NCBI GenBank assembly: GCA_021845835.1
Contig: JAJZVE010000158.1
Span: 1-8,745, forward strand
Direction: 5' to 3'
Source of the DNA: Pseudomonadota bacterium
GTDB taxonomy: Bacteria; Pseudomonadota; Alphaproteobacteria; Acetobacterales; Acetobacteraceae
Length of the DNA stretch: 8,745 nt
Position 1 is the first letter of the stretch, and each line of letters opens with the position of its first letter. Position numbers and translations under genes: made by a program. Positions 3,680 to 8,745 of this stretch are shown here, one piece after another. Under the pieces are notes generated by a model, which was not told where the DNA came from, ran no database searches, and was given only the letters and a program-made list of their open reading frames with translations.

Positions 3680-5770
3680 ATGTCGCTGACGAACGAGAAG
3701 GTGGAGCTGACCCGGCACGGGGACGTGGCGCTGATCCAGCTCAACAACCCGCCGGTAAACGCGCTCGCCTTCGCGCTGCGCGACGGCCTGATGCGCGCGC
3801 TGCAGGAGGTGACGGGGGATGCCGCGGTGCGCGCCGTGGTGCTCGCCGGCAGCGCGCGCGCCTTCTGTGCCGGCGCCGACATCACCGAATTCGGCACCCC
3901 GCCGCGCCCGCCGACGCTGCGCGACCTGATCGCCGTCATCGAGGATTTCCCGAAACCGGTGATCGCCGCCATCCGCGGCATCGCACTCGGCGGCGGGCTG
4001 GAGCTGGCGCTGGCCTGCCATGCGCGCATCGCCTGGGCGGACGCCCGCATCGGCCTGCCGGAAATCAAGCTCGGGCTGCTGCCCGGCGCCGGCGGCACGC
4101 AGCGGCTGCCGCGGCTGGCCGGCATCGCGCGGGCGCTGGAGATCATCCTGTCCGGCGACATGGTGCCGGCGGCGCGGGCGGCGGCGGACGGCATTGTGGA
4201 CGCGCTGATGGACGGCGGCTTCCCCGACGCGGCGATCGCCTATGCGCGCACGGCGCCGCGTTCGCCGCGGGTGCGCGATCGCGACGCGCTGCTTGCGGAG
4301 GCGAAGGCCGACCCCGGCCTGATCGACCGCATCGCCGCGCCGCTGCTCAGGCGGGCGCGCGATCCCTCGGCCGCCCGCGCCTGCCTCGCCGCCATCCGCG
4401 CCGCGGTGGAAAAGCCGTTCGCGGAAGGCGACGCCGAGGAACTGCGCCTGTTCGTGCAACGCCGCGACAGCAGCGAATCGAAGGCGCAGCGCCACGTGTT
4501 CTTCGCCGAGCGCGAGGTGCAGAAAGTCGCCGGCCTCGGCCCCGATGTGGCGCCGCGGCCGGTGCGGCGGGCGGTCGTCATCGGCGCCGGCACGATGGGC
4601 GGCGGTATCGCCATGTGCTTCGCCGAGGCCGGCATCCCCGTGACAATGGTGGAAACCAGCGCCGACGCGCTGGAACGCGGGCGCGCGCGCATCGCCGCCA
4701 ACTACGAAACCTCCGTCAGGCGCGGCAGCCTGGAGGCGGCGGAAAGCGCCCGCCGGCTCGGGCTGATCGCCGGCGCGCTGGATTTCGCCCCGGTCGAAGC
4801 CGCCGACATCGTGGTCGAGGCGGCGTTCGAGGAGATGGGCGTCAAGAAGCAGGTGTTCGCCGAACTGCAGCGCCGCGCCCCGGCGGGTGCGGTGCTGGCG
4901 ACCAACACGTCCTACCTCAACGTCAACGAGATCGCCGCCAGCACGGCGCGGCCGCAGGACGTGCTGGGCATGCATTTCTTCAGCCCGGCCAACGTGATGA
5001 AGCTGCTGGAGGTGGTGCGCGGCGAGAAGACCGCGCCGGCGGCGCTGGCGACCGCGGTCGCGGTCGGGCGCAAGATCGGCAAGGTGCCGGTGGTGGTCGG
5101 CGTCTGTCACGGCTTCGTCGGCAACCGCATGCTGACGCGGCGCAGCCAGCAGACCGAGCGCCTGCTGCTGGAAGGCGCGCTGCCGCAGGACGTGGACCGC
5201 GCGCTGACCGATTTCGGCTTCCGCATGGGGCCGTGCGCGATGGGCGACCTCGCCGGCCTCGATGTCGGCTGGCGCATCCGCAAGGCGATGGGCATGCGCG
5301 CCCCGGTCACCGACGCGCTGTGCGAGGCCGGACACTTCGGCCAGAAGACCGGCCGCGGCTACTACCTGTATGCCGGGCGGGAGGCGACGCCGGACCCGGA
5401 GGTGGCGCAGCTGATCGAGCGCGTCGCGGCGGCGGAGGGTGTGACGCGCCGCGCCATCGGCCAGCAGGAAATCCTGGAGCGGCTGATCTATCCGATGATC
5501 GACGAAGGCGCGCGCATCCTGGAGGAGAAGATCGCCGAGCGGCCGGGCGACATCGATGTGATCTGGATCTACGGCTACAACTGGCCGGTCTATCGCGGCG
5601 GCCCGATGTGGTACGGCGATCATGTCGGCCTCGCACAGGTGCGTGACCGGCTGCTCGCCTACGCCGCGCAGACCGGCGAGGAGCGGCTGCGTCCGTCCGG
5701 CCTGCTGACGCGGCTGGCCGCGGAGGGGCGCGGTTTCGCCACACCCGGCCGTACGGCAACGCAATTGTGA
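3680..5770 (+). CDS. Bifunctional enoyl-CoA hydratase / 3-hydroxyacyl-CoA dehydrogenase (FadB/FadJ-like)
   Basis: This 696-aa protein joins a crotonase domain to a 3-hydroxyacyl-CoA dehydrogenase and should catalyse hydration of a trans-2-enoyl-CoA and NAD-dependent oxidation of the 3-hydroxyacyl-CoA product. Crotonase domain (about 10-190): oxyanion segment 'FCAGADI' (62-68) and the two catalytic glutamates, Glu108 in 'GGGLELAL' and Glu128 in 'LPEIKLG', 20 residues apart as in FadB. NAD domain: 'GAGTMGGG' (302-309) with acidic Glu325 at the end of the second strand. Dehydrogenase catalytic pair: His432 in 'GMHFFSPA' and Glu444 in 'KLLEVV'. C-terminal helical dehydrogenase repeats run from about 475 to 690. 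At 696 aa it is slightly shorter than E. coli FadB/FadJ (about 715-730) and typical of alphaproteobacterial and peroxisomal-type versions. ATG 3680 has a GAAGGGG ribosome-binding site. No FadA-type thiolase sits beside it; the only thiolase nearby is SCP2-like and on the other strand. Cytosolic. Confidence 0.93.
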   Translation: MSLTNEKVELTRHGDVALIQLNNPPVNALAFALRDGLMRALQEVTGDAAVRAVVLAGSARAFCAGADITEFGTPPRPPTLRDLIAVIEDFPKPVIAAIRGIALGGGLELALACHARIAWADARIGLPEIKLGLLPGAGGTQRLPRLAGIARALEIILSGDMVPAARAAADGIVDALMDGGFPDAAIAYARTAPRSPRVRDRDALLAEAKADPGLIDRIAAPLLRRARDPSAARACLAAIRAAVEKPFAEGDAEELRLFVQRRDSSESKAQRHVFFAEREVQKVAGLGPDVAPRPVRRAVVIGAGTMGGGIAMCFAEAGIPVTMVETSADALERGRARIAANYETSVRRGSLEAAESARRLGLIAGALDFAPVEAADIVVEAAFEEMGVKKQVFAELQRRAPAGAVLATNTSYLNVNEIAASTARPQDVLGMHFFSPANVMKLLEVVRGEKTAPAALATAVAVGRKIGKVPVVVGVCHGFVGNRMLTRRSQQTERLLLEGALPQDVDRALTDFGFRMGPCAMGDLAGLDVGWRIRKAMGMRAPVTDALCEAGHFGQKTGRGYYLYAGREATPDPEVAQLIERVAAAEGVTRRAIGQQEILERLIYPMIDEGARILEEKIAERPGDIDVIWIYGYNWPVYRGGPMWYGDHVGLAQVRDRLLAYAAQTGEERLRPSGLLTRLAAEGRGFATPGRTATQL

Positions 5771-5785
5771 CACGTCCCGCCCTGC

Positions 5786-5804
5786 CGCGCCGTTGAGCGG
5801 CGCG
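5786..5804 (+). other. GC-rich hairpin between hydratase/dehydrogenase and GMC genes
   Basis: CGCGCCG (5786-5792) and CGGCGCG (5798-5804) form a 7-bp all-GC stem with a TTGAG loop, 15 nt after the stop at 5770, in the 78-bp gap before the GMC start. No T-run follows, so it is at best a weak or factor-assisted terminator, or an intra-operon processing site. A further pair, CGTCCCG (5773-5779) and CGGGACG (5835-5841), could close a larger structure around it. Confidence 0.3.
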
Positions 5805-5848
5805 CACCTGCCCGCGCAGAGTGCGCGTGCACAACGGGACGGTGCGGG

Positions 5849-7465
5849 ATGCTGAAGCGGGCGGAACACGACTACATCGTGGTCGGCGGCGGCAGCGCGG
5901 GCTGCGCGCTGGCGGCGCGACTCAGCGAGCGGCCGGAAGTGACGGTGCTGCTGCTGGAAGCCGGGCCGCGCGACAACAGCCCGTTCATCCACATTCCGGC
6001 CGGCTATTTCGTGATGGATCCCGCAAGCGTGGACTGGGGCTTTCGCACCGTACCGCAGCGCCACGCGGGCCGTCGCGAGATGGCGTTCACGCAGGCGCGC
6101 GTGCTCGGCGGCGGCGGCTCGATCAATGCGCAGGTGTTCACGCGCGGCACGCCGCAGGACTATGACCGCTGGGCGTTCGTGGAAGGCTGCATCGGCTGGT
6201 CGTTCGCGGACGTACTGCCCTGCTTCCTGCGCATGGAGGACAACGACACGCTCGGCGCCCCGTGGCACGGCAAGGGCGGCCCCATCGGCGTGTCCACGAC
6301 GTCGCCCAACCGTCTCACGCGCGTGTTCGTGGAGGCCTGCGCCGAGGCCGGCATCCCGCCGAACGCGGATTTCAACGGCGCGCGACAGGAAGGGGCCGGC
6401 GTCTATCAGACCACCGCGCGCGGCGCGCGGCGCTGTTCCGCCGCGGTCGGCTATCTGCGGCCGGCGCGCATGCGACCGAACCTGACCATCGTCACCGGCT
6501 GCCGCGTCCGCCGCATCCTGGTCGAACACGGCCGCGCGATCGGCGTTTCCTATGAGCAGAACGGAGCACTTGTCGAATCGCGTGCCGCGGCCGAGGTGCT
6601 GGTGACGTCGGGCGGCATCGGCTCACCGCGGCTGCTGCTGCTGTCGGGCATCGGGCCGGCGGACCATCTGCGGCGCATCGGCATCCCGGTCGTACATGAC
6701 CTGGACGGCGTCGGCCAGAACCTGCACGACCACTACACGATCGATCTCACCTACGAACTCAGCGGCGCGTACGGGCTGGACCGTTACCAGCGGCCGCACT
6801 GGAAGGCGCTGGCGGCGATGCAGTACCTGCTGCTGCGCGGCGGCCCGGCGGTGTCCAACATCGTCGAGGGCGGCGCGTTCCTGCGCGTCGATCCGACCGC
6901 GACCGCGCCCGACGTGCAACTGCATTTCGTCGCCGGCGCCGGCGTGCCGGAGGGGTTCCCGCCGCTGCCGACGCGCAACGGCTGCATGGTCAACGCCTAT
7001 GTGCTGCGGCCAAAGAGTCGCGGTACGCTGCGGCTGCAGGGCGCCGACCCGAGCCTGCCGCCCGCCATCGACCCGAACTATCTCGCCGAGCCGGAGGATG
7101 TGCGCCTGACGCTGGCAGCGGTCGAGCGGATGCGCGCGATCATGGCCGAGCCGGCGTTCCGCCGTTTCCTCAGGCGCGAGCATCTGCCGGGGCCGGGCGC
7201 GAACGTCGAAGCCTTCGTGCGCGCCGCCGGCCGCACCGGCTATCACCCGAGCGGCGCGTGCAAGATGGGCGTCGATGCGATGGCGGTGGTCGATCCGCAA
7301 CTGCGCGTGCACGGGATCGAGGGTTTGCGCGTCTGCGACAGCTCGGTGATGCCGAGCCTGGTCAGTTCCAACACCAACGCGCCCAGCATCATGATCGCCG
7401 AGCGGGCCAGCGATTTCCTGCGCGGCAGGGTCGTGGCGCCGACGGTGCGGGAGATGGCGGCGTAG
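5849..7465 (+). CDS. GMC family FAD-dependent alcohol oxidoreductase (choline dehydrogenase-like)
   Basis: Protein of 538 aa, normal length for bacterial GMC oxidoreductases, which oxidise primary or secondary alcohols with FAD. The N-terminal FAD site reads 'DYIVVGGGSAGCALAARLSE' (8-27) with Glu37 in 'LLLEAG'. GMC signature 1 is 'RVLGGGGSINAQVFTRG' (84-100), with Gly where a Ser is more usual. Signature 2 is 'GGIGSPRLLLLSGIGP' (255-270). The catalytic pair is His466 in 'GYHPSGACKMG' and Asn510 in 'SSNTNAPSIMIAERASD', the His/Asn arrangement known from choline oxidase. 'BetA-like' describes the fold only: there is no betaine aldehyde dehydrogenase or choline regulator nearby, so choline is not implied. 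It has no signal peptide. ATG 5849 fits the family start, with only a weak GGTGCGGG upstream. The gene lies 78 bp downstream of the hydratase/dehydrogenase on the same strand, so co-transcription is possible, and it ends 20 bp from the convergent thiolase. Confidence 0.92.
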   Translation: MLKRAEHDYIVVGGGSAGCALAARLSERPEVTVLLLEAGPRDNSPFIHIPAGYFVMDPASVDWGFRTVPQRHAGRREMAFTQARVLGGGGSINAQVFTRGTPQDYDRWAFVEGCIGWSFADVLPCFLRMEDNDTLGAPWHGKGGPIGVSTTSPNRLTRVFVEACAEAGIPPNADFNGARQEGAGVYQTTARGARRCSAAVGYLRPARMRPNLTIVTGCRVRRILVEHGRAIGVSYEQNGALVESRAAAEVLVTSGGIGSPRLLLLSGIGPADHLRRIGIPVVHDLDGVGQNLHDHYTIDLTYELSGAYGLDRYQRPHWKALAAMQYLLLRGGPAVSNIVEGGAFLRVDPTATAPDVQLHFVAGAGVPEGFPPLPTRNGCMVNAYVLRPKSRGTLRLQGADPSLPPAIDPNYLAEPEDVRLTLAAVERMRAIMAEPAFRRFLRREHLPGPGANVEAFVRAAGRTGYHPSGACKMGVDAMAVVDPQLRVHGIEGLRVCDSSVMPSLVSSNTNAPSIMIAERASDFLRGRVVAPTVREMAA

Positions 7466-7485
7466 CGGCGACGAAATCTTTTCCG

Positions 7486-8655
7486 TCAGCGCACCGCCTC
7501 CAGCAGCGACACGTAGTTCGCCACCGCCGCCCCGCCCATGTTGAACACGCCTGCGACATCCGCGCGTGGCAACTGCATCTCGCCCGCCTGCCCGGTCAAC
7601 TGCATGGCCGCCAGCACGTGCATGGAAACACCGGTCGCGCCGATCGGGTGGCCCTTCGCCTTCAGCCCGCCCGAAGGGTTCACCGGCAGCCGCCCGTCCT
7701 TCTGCGTCCACCCCTCCAGCGCCGCCCGCGCCCCCTGCCCCGCCGGCACCAGGCCCATCGCCTCGTATTCGATCAGCTCGGCGATGGTGAAGCAGTCATG
7801 CGTTTCGACGAAGGACAGGTCCGCCAGCGTCAGCCCCGACGCCGCCAATGCCCGCCGCCATGCCTGCGCCGCGCCCTCGAACGCGGTGGGGTCGCGGCGG
7901 GACAGCGGCAGGAAGTCGTTGACCTGCACCGCCGCGCGAAACCGCACCGCCTTGCCCAGCGTGCGCGCCGTGTCCTCGTCCGCCAGGACGAGCGCCGCGG
8001 CGCCGTCGGACACCAGCGAGCAGTCGGTGCGCTTCAGCGGCGGCGCGACGAACGGGTTCTTTTCGCTCTCCGCGCGGCAGAACGCATAGCCGAGATCCTT
8101 GCGCATCTGCGCATACGGGTTGGCGACGCCGTTCCTGTGGTTCTTTGCCGCGATCGCCGCCAGCGCGTCGGACTGGTCGCCGTGGCGCTGGAAATAGAGG
8201 TCGGCGATGCGCCCGAACACGCCGGCGAACCCGGCCGGAATATCGCCCTCCTCGCGCCGGTAGCTTGCCGACAGCAGAATGTCGCCGACCTGCGCGCCTG
8301 GGGTCGCCGTCATCTTCTCCGCCCCCACGACCAGCGCGAACCGCCCGCGTCCCGCCGCCAGCCATTCCCGCGCGCCATGCACGGCGGCCGAGCCGGTGGC
8401 GCAGGCGTTCTCCAGCCGCGTCGATGGCGTGAAACGCAGCTCCGGCAGGCTCTGCAGCACCAGCGAGGAGGGAAAATCCTGCTTTGAGAAGCCGTTGTTG
8501 AAGTGGCCGACGAAGATGGCGCCGATCTCGGCCGGCGCGATGCCGGCGTCCTCGATCGCGGCGCGGGCGACCTGGCCGATCAGCGCCTCCGCGTCCGGGG
8601 CGTCCAGCTTGCCGAACGGCGTGTGCGACCAGCCGACGATGCAGGCTTCCGTCAT
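7486..8655 (-). CDS. Thiolase family protein, SCP2/SCP-x type (acetyl-CoA acetyltransferase-like)
   Basis: Protein of 389 aa, typical thiolase length. The nucleophile is Cys85 in 'ENACATGSAAVHGA'. The second active-site loop is 'THDCFTIAE' (285-293, His286), the HDCF form of SCP2-type thiolases rather than NEAF. His336 lies in 'KAKGHPIGATG'. The C-terminal Cys-x-Gly loop of biosynthetic/FadA thiolases is replaced by 'FNMGGAA' (371-377). The enzyme probably cleaves a 3-oxoacyl-CoA; SCP2-type members often handle branched, steroid-like or otherwise unusual chains, but the substrate here is unknown. ATG 8655-8653 is chosen because it has a strong GGAGGA ribosome-binding site 6 nt upstream and the family start 'MTEACIVGWSHTPFG'; the 20 extra codons further up read through the preceding gene in another frame. 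The start overlaps that gene's stop as ATGA, indicating translational coupling. Convergent to the GMC gene with 20 bp between stops and no visible terminator. Confidence 0.92.
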   Translation of the reverse strand: MTEACIVGWSHTPFGKLDAPDAEALIGQVARAAIEDAGIAPAEIGAIFVGHFNNGFSKQDFPSSLVLQSLPELRFTPSTRLENACATGSAAVHGAREWLAAGRGRFALVVGAEKMTATPGAQVGDILLSASYRREEGDIPAGFAGVFGRIADLYFQRHGDQSDALAAIAAKNHRNGVANPYAQMRKDLGYAFCRAESEKNPFVAPPLKRTDCSLVSDGAAALVLADEDTARTLGKAVRFRAAVQVNDFLPLSRRDPTAFEGAAQAWRRALAASGLTLADLSFVETHDCFTIAELIEYEAMGLVPAGQGARAALEGWTQKDGRLPVNPSGGLKAKGHPIGATGVSMHVLAAMQLTGQAGEMQLPRADVAGVFNMGGAAVANYVSLLEAVR

Positions 8656-8745
8656 GGCGCGTCCTCCATCCAGATGGCCTGCATGTAGCGCCGCTCCCGC
8701 AAGGCTGCCAGCCATGACCCTCTCCGCCGCCGGCAGACGCCGCTA
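8652..8745 (-). CDS. C-terminal end of an unidentified gene, translationally coupled to the thiolase
   Basis: On the minus strand an open frame enters from the window edge and ends at TGA 8654-8652, giving 31 codons that finish 'AALRERRYMQAIWMEDAP'. Its stop overlaps the thiolase start as ATGA, and the thiolase ribosome-binding site lies within its last codons. This close-packed arrangement is typical of operons and is the main reason to call it real. The fragment is too short to identify. CoA-metabolism genes or DUF35 zinc-ribbon partners are frequent upstream neighbours of SCP2-type thiolases, but the sequence shown does not establish either. Confidence 0.5.
   Translation of the reverse strand, partial: SGVCRRRRGSWLAALRERRYMQAIWMEDAP

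Noticed and set aside
3542..6529. 995-codon open frame on the minus strand
   Set aside because: It is antisense to the FadB-like gene and part of the GMC gene, both of which have complete catalytic motifs. The translation is low-complexity Arg/Ala/His-rich with no domain, a usual artefact of high GC3 codons read on the other strand.
7466..7485. Terminator between the convergent GMC and thiolase genes
   Set aside because: The 20-bp gap holds no stem-loop or T-run that I can see.
6623..7711. 362-codon minus-strand frame opposite the GMC gene
   Set aside because: Antisense shadow of the GMC oxidoreductase, spanning the convergent stop region; no motif.
7258..8487. 409-codon plus-strand frame opposite the thiolase
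   Set aside because: Antisense shadow of a thiolase with intact active-site motifs; His/Arg-rich and without domain signals.

Overview
The window looks like chromosome of a GC-rich alphaproteobacterium. Acetobacteraceae/Rhodospirillales is my best guess. The grounds are the strong GC bias at third codon positions, the 'atggccggg...cccggccat' palindrome that is dispersed in many alphaproteobacterial genomes, and an Arg-rich small protein at the left edge of a type I associate with Acetobacteraceae. This placement is inference. I see no tRNA, rRNA, CRISPR array, plasmid or phage module, and no gene-free stretch longer than about 215 bases.

Left third (1-2760) is an accessory, repeat-rich zone. 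It holds (i) the 5' part of a minus-strand gene for a conserved hypothetical protein, apparently with a leaderless GTG start; (ii) a pair of perfect 33-bp inverted repeats, each arm itself a hairpin; (iii) a small, apparently intact GIY-YIG nuclease gene whose stop codon lies 9 nt from that repeat; (iv) head-to-head with it, start codons sharing the same CATG, a REP-associated tyrosine transposase (RAYT) that lacks its usual N-terminus and has Asp where the catalytic Tyr should be; (v) a REP palindrome 7 nt after the RAYT stop; (vi) an AT-richer SAM-methyltransferase gene with a probable 5' frameshift; and (vii) a second, different REP palindrome. Both REPs carry the GTAG foot on the minus strand, so they bracket the methyltransferase in the same orientation.

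Right two thirds (2766-8745) is a well-kept catabolic neighbourhood. A short-chain dehydrogenase (minus) and a two-domain enoyl-CoA hydratase/3-hydroxyacyl-CoA dehydrogenase (plus) diverge from a 134-bp region whose only inverted repeat consists of two back-to-back TTGAC boxes. A GMC flavoprotein oxidoreductase follows on the plus strand. Convergent to it, 20 bp away, is an SCP2-type thiolase on the minus strand. The thiolase start overlaps (ATGA) the stop of a further gene cut off by the window end.

Together these genes can supply alcohol oxidation (GMC, SDR), hydration and dehydrogenation of an enoyl-CoA (two-domain enzyme) and thiolytic cleavage (thiolase). That is a beta-oxidation-like route, but nothing in the window identifies the substrate. 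No transcriptional regulator, acyl-CoA ligase or acyl-CoA dehydrogenase is visible here.
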